Assembly (NCBI GenBank): GCA_964352985.1
Contig: CAYGUK010000071.1
Location: 1-20,719, forward strand
Direction: 5' to 3'
Length of the DNA: 20,719 nt
Source of the DNA: CAYGUK01 sp964352985
Lineage (GTDB): Bacteria > Pseudomonadota > Gammaproteobacteria > JAHCLG01
The notes beneath the pieces are model-generated. The model saw only the letters and a list, made by a program, of their open reading frames with translations. It was not told the DNA's origin and did not search any database. The position numbers were made by a program, and so were the translations under genes. This document shows, piece by piece, positions 1 to 6,341 of the stretch. Position 1 is the first letter of the stretch. Each line of letters starts with the position of its first letter.

Positions 1-48
1 ACTAATAATTTACGGGTAGCGAATACCGAAAATATCCGCTAAAATTAA

Positions 49-54
49 TATAAT
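49..54 (+). promoter_or_regulatory. Possible -10 box upstream of the J-domain gene
   Basis: A perfect TATAAT lies about 78 bases before the ATG at 132. No convincing -35 hexamer sits 16-18 bases upstream, and TATAAT occurs by chance in DNA this AT-rich, so this is a weak call. The ribosome binding site is clearer: AGGAGA at 120-125, six bases before the ATG. Confidence 0.25.
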
Positions 55-131
55 ACGATTTTAAAACTAACATTTATTTTTCCTTCTGACTCAACACGGA
101 TTTTTAGTCATTACTCTATAGGAGAGTTTTC

Positions 132-1205
132 ATGGCAAGTGAAGTGGCATCATCTTCAGGATCTTCTCATTCTGACCAAAACCATTATCAGGCTTTAGGT
201 ATTTCACAAGACGCATCACAAAAAGATATTCGTCAAGCTTATCTAGCAAAAAGTAGAGAATGTCACCCTAATACCGTAAGAGGTTTAGGTGAGGATTTGG
301 ATGAGCTCAGAAAACAAAAACAACAAGAGTGGACGCGCGTTCATGAAGCATATTCAGTGCTTTCTGATCCAAAACAAAGAGAAAATTATGATAAAGGTAT
401 CACACCCGCTGCCACTTCCCCAAAACGCATTACCATGGCAGAAGCAAAAGGCAAAAAAACCAATGAACAACTTGCACTAGAATCTTTGCAAGCCCTATTA
501 CGGACTTTAAATCAATCAAAGTCTATGAAAGAAAATAATCTCGGTTTTGATGTTGATAATGTCAAAGCAATGAAGCCAACAGACGTAACAAAAGAGAAAA
601 TTTCATTACAAAGTGGTCAAAATAAAGATAATAAAGACAATCAAAATTGGTATCAAGTTCAATTAAAATCAACCAAAGACCCAAAAGCCAAAGCATCAAA
701 TATTCAAATTCATCTTAATCCGGAAAGCAACAAAATTGATCGTATTAATTTTGATGAAAAAAATATGGAAGCCGCACTTTTATTAGCTAAAGAACAATTC
801 AGCAGTAAATTACGGATTGATGATTCGATGGATGAAGCACAGCGAAAAGAATTTATGGAACTCTGCAAAAAACATGAATGCTCAGTTTATTATCAAAACA
901 GTGAAGGTGATTTGGAATTATTATATCAACCCGATAAGCAAGAAGTTCAAGAAGAGCAGTTATTGATTACCGATGGGCAAAAAACCATGGCTGAAACTCG
1001 AGGCTATATTGCAGAACAAATAGAATATAGAAAGGAAGAAAGTAGTGATAGAGCTGCTGAAGATGAGCATGAAAAAGTTGAAAATGATTTGGTGGTTGAT
1101 AGTGAAGAGCGTGAACATGAAGTAATACAAGATAGATTAGAAGCGGATCTAGAATCAACTCTAAGTTCTGCTCCTAGGATGTCTAGAAGCGACTCATCTG
1201 GTTGA
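132..1205 (+). CDS. J-domain (DnaJ-like) protein with HPN in place of HPD; effector-like C-terminus
   Basis: This 357-residue protein starts at an ATG with a good AGGAGA ribosome binding site. Residues 17-89 are a J domain: NHYQALGI, then a helix ending in ECHPN, a helix with EAYSVLSDP, and YD at the end. The catalytic His-Pro-Asp triad, which stimulates DnaK ATPase in J proteins, reads His45-Pro46-Asn47. There is no G/F region, zinc finger or DnaJ C-terminal domain, so this is a class III (J-only) layout. Residues 170-265 form a small alpha/beta block with EAALLLAKEQF followed by a charged helix and CSVYY. That order resembles the LPD7-type polyvalent-protein domain, but this is inference. 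Residues 268-345 are rich in Glu and probably coiled coil; the last residues are Ser/Arg rich. Glu-rich C-termini occur in Dot/Icm substrates, so a secreted host-acting J protein is possible. A general housekeeping DnaJ role is unlikely. Confidence 0.85.
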   Translation: MASEVASSSGSSHSDQNHYQALGISQDASQKDIRQAYLAKSRECHPNTVRGLGEDLDELRKQKQQEWTRVHEAYSVLSDPKQRENYDKGITPAATSPKRITMAEAKGKKTNEQLALESLQALLRTLNQSKSMKENNLGFDVDNVKAMKPTDVTKEKISLQSGQNKDNKDNQNWYQVQLKSTKDPKAKASNIQIHLNPESNKIDRINFDEKNMEAALLLAKEQFSSKLRIDDSMDEAQRKEFMELCKKHECSVYYQNSEGDLELLYQPDKQEVQEEQLLITDGQKTMAETRGYIAEQIEYRKEESSDRAAEDEHEKVENDLVVDSEEREHEVIQDRLEADLESTLSSAPRMSRSDSSG

Positions 1206-1208
1206 AGA

Positions 1209-1236
1209 TAAAATTTGCCTCAAATTTTAGTTTTAT
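1209..1236 (+). terminator. AT-rich hairpin terminator after the J-domain gene
   Basis: A perfect 9-bp inverted repeat, TAAAATTTG and CAAATTTTA, is separated by a 3-base CCT loop (1209-1229). It begins four bases after the TGA stop at 1203-1205 and is followed by GTTTTATT. The position and U-rich tail fit a Rho-independent terminator. The stem is almost all A-T, so it would be weak. The rest of the 215-base gap to the convergent gene holds no clear gene. Confidence 0.5.
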
Positions 1237-1420
1237 TAGCTCAAATCTGATCTGACATTCCCCAATATTGAAGAAGTGTATTAGTTTCGACTTAATGTGA
1301 GAATTGCTTGGATTCTATTTCAATTTTACCATAATGTATCGACTACAATGTATCAACCATTTAAAGTCCATTGTAACGTATAAAATAAATTAGTAATTAA
1401 TAAATAATGTATTTATCACA

Positions 1421-3613
1421 TTAGATTCGATAAGTATATCGAACATCATTTGATTGCTTAACCCTATTATAAATTTCAAAACAACGTTCATAAGCTGTAT
1501 TATCACCTTGAGATTTGTCTTGATTTTCTTGCTTATATTGATATTCATCTGCTTCTTTTTGTAATGCTGGTGTTAATTCAAGAATATTTTTTGTTACACC
1601 ATAAACACAGGTATCAGAATAATTGATGAGTGTTTTAGATATTTCACGAAAAAAAGTAGCATCTTCAAATAAATCTTTCACTTCTTCAGGAAAATATACT
1701 TTTAATTTATTAAAGAACTCATCAATGATATCAAGTAATTCTTTATTTGATTCAACTCTGTTTAAAACAATAAATAATGCACTCAACATCAAATTGAAAA
1801 TTTGTGGCATTTTTATCTGATATTGTTGAAACTGCGGTATATATTTTTTAATTGCCTGCTCTAAAAACAAAATTGCAACATCAGTGGATTGTTTCCTAAT
1901 TTGAAGTGTTAATGCAAATGCAAATCTGTTGCAATCAAGCATAAGATATTTTACAACTAAGTAAGCATGTTTATTTTGATTATCATCTCTTTTGACTTTA
2001 GCGAAAAGTGTTTCTCCTAAAAAACCGCTATTATCAATCCGCTGTTTTTTTGAACATAAAAGATTCATCTTTTCGGCAATACTCACAACGAACTTTGGAG
2101 GCAGCAATGAAAACTGTTTAAATATCACTCTCAATTTTTGCAGTTTCTGTTGTTTAATATCCGACTCACACGTATAGTCTTCAAAATAATCCGCTAAAGC
2201 TTTTGTCGCCTGATAATAATTAATGCCTTGATCAAATTGGCCACTATCGTTTCTAAGCCCTATTTTTTGACATAATTGGCCCATAATGTTTTTCTTTTCT
2301 AATTCAGTTAAGTCTTTCGTTTTATCGAAAATTAATTCTATTTTGAGAATATGTTCTATAGAATCAATGTTGGCCGATTGTGCAATTATTTTATTTATAA
2401 AATCAATTGTCACTTTTTTTTCTAATTTTAAATTGTCAAGTGCTAACTCAAATAATTTTAAACATATAAATAAATCTGCGCTATTTAAGGTAACATTAAG
2501 TTTTAAAACATCTCTTAAGCTTGTTAATGAATCCGCGTACTTCTTTTTCTTAAGTTGCTTATTCTTCAAATTAAATATATCAGGTAACGTTTTATACTCT
2601 AATAATAAAAGTTCCTGTTTTGCATCTAGGATTATACGTTGTTCGGTATTTTTGCTGAGCTGACTTTTACAGTATTCTTCAAGTCTATAACATAATTCAT
2701 CAAGCTCCTTATTTTCTAACTGTTTATCATGTCTTAATAATAAGGATAATTCAATAAGTTGATAGAGCTCTTGTTTATTGCAATCCTTTTTATTATTCAA
2801 AAGGGATTTTAATGCCAAAATTGCCAAATTACACTTTTGTTCTGGCTTTATTGCATTTGAAGAAAATAATAACTTAAAAAAAGCCACAACCTGAAAAACA
2901 TTTAGATTTTCCATTCGCGAATGGAATGCATCAACAATCGCAACAAAAATACTTTGATACGCGACAATATCACTAATGTCGTCGAGCGTTGAAATGACAT
3001 TTAAAATACTCTCCAAATTAGCTTTAATATAATCTTTTATTCTCGCTGGAGGACATAAACATATCGTCTTAAGCAACAGATCATTGCTTTCTTTATTACT
3101 GATGTAGGGACTAAGAATAATTAATACTTGGAAAATTTTATGACTGTCAAATCTATAATATTTACTATAAAGTCTACGTTCGTGTTCATTTTTATATAAG
3201 TCCTGTTCAAATACATCTGACTCATCAGATTCACTCGAATCCTCAGATGAATCAGAATCTTGTATATTTTCATTAGGAAGGAGTGTTCTCTTTACAATAT
3301 AATGTATTACATTCCATAATGGTTTGTTTGGTAGTTTTACACAGGATACATAATTAATTAGATCTTCGGGGCTACAAAAATGATTAATCGTATTTTCAAT
3401 TCTTATACGGGAATTAATAAGTTTAATTAATCCCTGTTCAATATCTCGATCACTTAAGTCTTTCAATAAAGGATTATTTTTTTTTGTTCCAACAACCTTC
3501 GTGCCAGCACTCAAAAAACTAATTACTGTGTTAGTATATTCATATTTATTTACTGCTTCTGCTATAGCTTTATTTTCCGCCTCTGTAAGTTCACGAGGTT
3601 GGTAGGACTGCAT
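1421..3613 (-). CDS. Large all-helical protein of unknown function with an acidic Ser/Asp/Glu linker
   Basis: This 730-residue protein starts at the ATG at 3613, with a weak AGGT-type site about 10 bases upstream. I recognise no domain family. There is no signal peptide or membrane segment. Nearly the whole chain looks like amphipathic helices, with many Leu/Ile and Lys/Glu and few Gly or Pro, as in ARM/HEAT-like or coiled solenoids. Residues 119-138 are a striking linker made almost only of Ser, Asp and Glu (for example SDSSEDSSESDESD), which would be disordered and phosphorylatable by eukaryotic CK2-type kinases. An N-terminal helical unit (1-115) precedes the linker and a long helical body (about 150-690) follows. 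A basic-polar tail ends in YTYRI. It is convergent with the J-domain gene and monocistronic. Size, lack of enzyme motifs and the acidic linker suit a secreted host-interaction protein, but that is inference. Confidence 0.75.
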   Translation of the reverse strand: MQSYQPRELTEAENKAIAEAVNKYEYTNTVISFLSAGTKVVGTKKNNPLLKDLSDRDIEQGLIKLINSRIRIENTINHFCSPEDLINYVSCVKLPNKPLWNVIHYIVKRTLLPNENIQDSDSSEDSSESDESDVFEQDLYKNEHERRLYSKYYRFDSHKIFQVLIILSPYISNKESNDLLLKTICLCPPARIKDYIKANLESILNVISTLDDISDIVAYQSIFVAIVDAFHSRMENLNVFQVVAFFKLLFSSNAIKPEQKCNLAILALKSLLNNKKDCNKQELYQLIELSLLLRHDKQLENKELDELCYRLEEYCKSQLSKNTEQRIILDAKQELLLLEYKTLPDIFNLKNKQLKKKKYADSLTSLRDVLKLNVTLNSADLFICLKLFELALDNLKLEKKVTIDFINKIIAQSANIDSIEHILKIELIFDKTKDLTELEKKNIMGQLCQKIGLRNDSGQFDQGINYYQATKALADYFEDYTCESDIKQQKLQKLRVIFKQFSLLPPKFVVSIAEKMNLLCSKKQRIDNSGFLGETLFAKVKRDDNQNKHAYLVVKYLMLDCNRFAFALTLQIRKQSTDVAILFLEQAIKKYIPQFQQYQIKMPQIFNLMLSALFIVLNRVESNKELLDIIDEFFNKLKVYFPEEVKDLFEDATFFREISKTLINYSDTCVYGVTKNILELTPALQKEADEYQYKQENQDKSQGDNTAYERCFEIYNRVKQSNDVRYTYRI

Positions 3614-3870
3614 GGATGAATTACCTGTTTTATTATAATAATTTTATCAATATATTATTATTTTCTACTTAGATAATCATCATCAATAACAAAGGAAAAA
3701 TAAAGGAAGATACGATTTTAATATTATAACATCACTTACTTAATTAAATGATTTTTACAATTAAAGGTGTTAAATTAGATTTATTTTACATGAACACAAA
3801 GAAGACCTCATCCTTGTAATTGATAGTGGATTAGAAATTATGAAAGAAGTATCAAAATAATAACTAAATA
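3614..3870. other. Gene-free gap with a possible short gene fragment
   Basis: This AT-rich gap lies between the 730-residue gene and the cheY terminator. The only coding-like stretch is 3774-3860 on the plus strand, reading ...LHEHKEDLILVIDSGLEIMKEVSK and then a stop. It has no start codon or ribosome binding site, and a stop lies directly upstream. A second frame just before it (around 3755-3788) reads IKGVKLDLFY. The two together could be the end of a frameshifted gene. I do not recognise the family and a chance open stretch is possible. Confidence 0.25.
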
Positions 3871-3894
3871 AAGACATCTGCTCGAACAGGTCTT
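3871..3894 (-). terminator. Probable terminator of cheY
   Basis: AAGAC-AT-CTG pairs with CAG-GTCTT across a CTCGAA loop, giving eight base pairs with a 2-base bulge. It lies about 30 bases beyond the cheY stop codon. Read on the minus strand it is followed by TTTATTTAGTTATT, a modest U-rich tail. Position and structure fit a Rho-independent terminator. Confidence 0.5.
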
Positions 3895-3925
3895 AATTAT
3901 AGTAGGCTAATTAGGAAAGCTAAAT

Positions 3926-4315
3926 TTAATTATAAATCGCCTTATTAATTTTTTTCTCAAGATCCTCTATCGTAAAAGGCTTTAACACATATCCATTAAC
4001 CCCAGCTTTCGCCGCTTGGATCACTTGCTCTTTTTTAGCTTCAGAGGTAACTAATATCACAATCGCATCCTTTTTATCAGCATCAGCACGGATTTTTTCA
4101 AGTAATTCTAAGCCAGACATGTCAGGCATATTCCAGTCGGTAAGAACAAGATGATATTTTTCTTTTGCCATTAAATTATAAGCATCACCGCCACATTCAA
4201 CAGCATCAACTTTACTAAACCCCAGTTTTTTTAACATATCAACAGCTATAATTCGCATAACGGCAAAATCTTCTGCTACCAAGACTTTCATGTCTTCTTT
4301 TTTAATACCTGCCAT
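3926..4315 (-). CDS. cheY: Chemotaxis response regulator CheY
   Basis: A 129-residue single receiver domain, the normal CheY length, with no output domain. Key residues are present: acidic pocket Glu15-Asp16, phospho-acceptor Asp60 in LTDWNMP, switch Thr90 in LVTSEAKKE, aromatic switch Tyr109 and catalytic Lys112 in GYVLKPF. These long matches (DWNMP, GLELLEKIRAD, EAKKE, KPF) mark a true CheY rather than a generic receiver. CheY is phosphorylated by CheA and in flagellate bacteria binds FliM. The start is set by a perfect AGGAGG (4322-4327) six bases before the ATG. The gene stands alone on the minus strand; a CheW gene lies 1.5 kb away on the other strand, separated by decayed genes. No CheA, receptor or CheZ is in this window, so its kinase must lie elsewhere. 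Confidence 0.95.
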   Translation of the reverse strand: MAGIKKEDMKVLVAEDFAVMRIIAVDMLKKLGFSKVDAVECGGDAYNLMAKEKYHLVLTDWNMPDMSGLELLEKIRADADKKDAIVILVTSEAKKEQVIQAAKAGVNGYVLKPFTIEDLEKKINKAIYN

Positions 4316-4321
4316 AACTTT

Positions 4322-4355
4322 CCTCCTGACAGTATTTCTGTCGTAATTAATTATA
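4322..4355 (-). promoter_or_regulatory. cheY leader: -10 box, small hairpin and strong ribosome binding site
   Basis: On the minus strand, TATAAT sits at 4355-4350. A 5-bp hairpin follows (GACAG, 5-base loop, CTGTC; 4328-4342), abutting a perfect AGGAGG at 4327-4322. No good -35 is spaced correctly. The hairpin directly against the Shine-Dalgarno site would fall near the 5' end of the mRNA and could stabilise it or tune translation; this is inference. Confidence 0.4.
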
Positions 4356-4422
4356 GATTACATTACATTTTTTTGCGTCATAATCTAAACGTTTATAAGG
4401 TAATAAAAATTTAGATATTTAT

Positions 4423-4560
4423 TTATGCCGCATTTTGTCTTTGTTTCATATTTTCTAAACAAGCCTGAAGTTCTTGACCACTTAAAGGCTGACCAAAATA
4501 ATACCCTTGGCCATACTTAACTTTTAATTGTTTATAAATATTATATTGTTCCTTACGTAA
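4423..4560 (-). pseudogene. C-terminal fragment of an EAL-domain (cyclic-di-GMP phosphodiesterase) gene
   Basis: The minus-strand frame ending in TAA at 4423 reads KEQYNIYKQLKVKYGQGYYF, then GQPLSGQELQACLENMKQ. KYGQGYYFGQPLS is the typical end of an EAL domain, where the last strand and helix carry GQGYYFxxPL. Everything upstream that makes the enzyme (EAL motif, metal ligands, DDFGTG-like loop) is missing. The frame simply runs backwards into IS66-like sequence around 4560, so the 67-codon open frame that spans the junction (4423-4626) is a chimera and not a gene. It is a remnant of a c-di-GMP turnover protein destroyed by insertion and deletion. The short match makes the family call good but not certain. 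Confidence 0.6.
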
Positions 4561-5075
4561 TCTTAAATATCTTTGATGAGATCGCTTTATGAATATGGGC
4601 TTTAACCGTTGTGTGACAGTGCTCACAGGTTTTTACTTCAGCATTATAATGCTCAATGGTTTTTTCAAAAATAATATCTATTTTCGTTCTGGTTTCATAC
4701 TTATCACACGCTGTATTAATTAAATTATGACCACAACTCTCGCATACATCTACTGTTAATAAGATTACAGATTTTGTTACTTTAGTGTTATTTGCTATGC
4801 CGTCTTTTAATGATTTATCTTTTCCATGGCTACCTTCTTTTGTTTTGCTTGTGTCATCTTTTTCTGTCTGCGAAGATGGCTTGCTTGAATTCAGCGTTGT
4901 CTTTTTTGTGTTCTTTTCCAAAAAGATTGATAATATTAAATCGATGATCATGAACATGCTATTAAAAAGCATAATACTTTCGCTTGTTAATTTCTTTGAT
5001 TTTTTTAATTTCGTTAAAGGTTGACTTGATTTCATCAAGTTTTTCTCGTACCGAGCTTTTATCTAAATTTACCAT
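4553..5075 (-). pseudogene. Truncated, frameshifted IS66-family transposase (N-terminal part)
   Basis: Two minus-strand frames join into one IS66-like N-terminus. The first starts at ATG 5075 (MVNLDKSSVREKLDEI...) and stops after KYYAF. The second continues as FNSMFMIIDLILSIFLEKNT. The break lies at a run of five T on the minus strand (4964-4968 on plus); four T would join the frames. After this come NSSKPSSQTEKDD, the NSSxPPS-type motif of IS66 TnpC, and a zinc finger, CESCGH followed by CEHCHTT, with the family's ...DIIFEKTIEHYNAEVKTC spacing between. The reading stops just after the zinc finger. The catalytic DDE domain and the tail are absent, replaced by the EAL fragment. It cannot make an active transposase. 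Confidence 0.7.
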
Positions 5076-5299
5076 ATTCTTTTATCATATGTTTATATAA
5101 ATCGAATGATAACATAGACTTTTTTGACGCTTATATTTGATCAGTATTCAACATAATTTACTTTTTGGATTAAAAATCATTCCATACCATTATTTTGATC
5201 TCTCATGATCTCTACTTGCCTTATATGACGTATTTTTCATCGCTTTAGATTTTTTATTTTTACAACCTGTAAATCTTGTCAAGTTTTTTTTTGTTAGGG
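5076..5299. other. Non-coding stretch upstream of the IS66 remnant; possible IS end
   Basis: No gene is visible. Read on the minus strand, 5135-5118 is ATAAGCGTCAAAAAAGTC, lying about 45 bases before the remnant's start codon. IS66-family ends commonly begin GTAA, so this could be a mutated terminal inverted repeat, but the partner end is missing and the match is weak. The plus strand has a run of T at 5284-5292 before the next open stretch. Confidence 0.2.
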
Positions 5300-5722
5300 G
5301 TGAGTAGTTCCCAAACAAAAGATGTTTCTTACCTCTTCATCTCAAGGTATTAATCCAGATGGCAGTTTTGCGCTTATTATTAATTCCAAAAAACACTTCG
5401 TGATGCATTCAAAAACATGCTTAAAATCAGATATAATATAAATAGGTTACGGTTAACCCATGGATTAAATATTATCCCTCTACCCAAGTTAAATGTTGAT
5501 ACAACTATCAATCCAATTGATGTTTTTACACAAAAACAAATAATAATCGCTGATTTGAATTTATTGAAAATTAAAATGGGAATCAAAAATTCGACTCCAA
5601 TTAAAATACCTTTTCAAAAGAAAACTCCTCGTGATGTTTTTCAACATACAATTTACATCAATTATATGCTGGATAGGTTGTTAGCTATGCCTACACTATT
5701 AAACCAGATAAAACATAATTAA
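5300..5722 (+). pseudogene. Frameshifted gene of unknown family
   Basis: The clearest part is 5417-5722, 101 codons ending in TAA, with a coding-like tail TPIKIPFQKKTPRDVFQHTIYI...YMLDRLL. Its own ATG has no ribosome binding site. Codons before it continue the same protein (KTLRDAFKN) back to a run of six A at 5388-5393. There the coding sense moves to another frame that reads back from 5387 to ATG 5322 (SSQGINPDGSFALIINSK); one extra A would join them. A third piece from GTG 5300 (VSSSQTKDVSYLF) may be the true N-terminus, requiring another shift near 5335. I do not recognise the family. It lies directly upstream of cheW in the same orientation, so it may once have been part of that operon. 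Confidence 0.5.
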
Positions 5723-5810
5723 CTGCTTGAATCAACATATTGATTAATTGCATTTTCAGAAAAGTTCACCTATAGATAATAATAGGAAGTAATAACTTAA
5801 AGGCACAACG

Positions 5811-6323
5811 ATGGATGACGTGCTAAATGACAATGGAACTGAGGAATTTCAAGTTCAACCTATTGACAATAAACAGTATCTAACATTTATTATGGATAAT
5901 GAAGAATTTGGTATTGATATAAAAAGTGTCATGGAAATACGACAATGGGAAGAACCAACACCGCTACCCAATGTACCTGAATACGTAAAAGGAATTATTA
6001 TTTTGCGTGGTGCTATTATTCCAGTCATAGATTTACGCCATAAATTTTCGATTAAGCGTAACATACCTGATGAATCCACCGTGATCATTGTCGTCAAAGT
6101 AAAAAATCAAGAGAAAGCTCAAACCTTGGGCATGATGATTGATTCGGTTTCTGACGTTTACACTATCAATGACACCGAAATTCAACAATCATCAATGTTA
6201 AATCATTTAACCTTAGAAGAACATGTAAATGGAATGTTTAATGCTAATAAACGAATTATTACTAATTTAGATGTGTTATCTGCATTAACCATAACTGATC
6301 ATTCACACATGGTTTGTAATTAA
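5811..6323 (+). CDS. cheW: CheW-type chemotaxis coupling protein
   Basis: A 170-residue CheW domain protein. CheW links chemoreceptors to the kinase CheA at the cytoplasmic face of the membrane. Family features run in order: YLTFIMDNEEFGIDIKSVMEI (23-43), LPNVPEYVKGI (52-62), ILRGAIIPVIDLRHKF (64-79), LGMMIDSVSDV in the second half and VNGMF near the end. Arg66 of the LRG motif, important for receptor/CheA contacts, is kept. The usual Asn of NLRG is Ile64. The start at ATG 5811 has an AAAGG site seven bases upstream. The first 20 residues are a polar extension. It is followed 18 bases later by the VWA gene, so the two are probably co-transcribed. It could also be an auxiliary CheV-less coupling protein for a system encoded elsewhere. 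Confidence 0.9.
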   Translation: MDDVLNDNGTEEFQVQPIDNKQYLTFIMDNEEFGIDIKSVMEIRQWEEPTPLPNVPEYVKGIIILRGAIIPVIDLRHKFSIKRNIPDESTVIIVVKVKNQEKAQTLGMMIDSVSDVYTINDTEIQQSSMLNHLTLEEHVNGMFNANKRIITNLDVLSALTITDHSHMVCN

Positions 6324-6341
6324 GCTGTGTAAGGAGAATAT

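Noticed and set aside
1333..1360. Short direct repeat AATGTATC(G/A)AC, two copies 14 bases apart, between convergent genes
   Set aside because: Only two short copies in AT-rich DNA, with no link to a gene start or a known operator; likely chance.
1400..1416. ATAAAT/ATTTAT hairpin as terminator of the 730-residue gene
   Set aside because: Six A-T pairs only, no adjacent T run on the minus strand; expected by chance in this composition.
2286..2663. A 125-codon plus-strand open frame inside the 730-residue gene
   Set aside because: It lies wholly antisense to a much longer coding frame, has Phe/Ser/Asn-rich composition typical of the reverse of AT-rich coding DNA, and has no ribosome binding site. 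Similar frames at 1623, 1992, 12678, 8000 and 7028 were dropped for the same reason.
4423..4626. A 67-codon open frame as a stand-alone gene
   Set aside because: Only its last part is EAL-like; the first half is the IS66 zinc-finger region read in the wrong frame. It is a junction artefact.
4785..5024. A 79-codon hydrophobic plus-strand frame that looks like a membrane protein
   Set aside because: It is antisense to the IS66 remnant; the hydrophobic run is the reverse of its Lys/Glu/Asn-rich codons.
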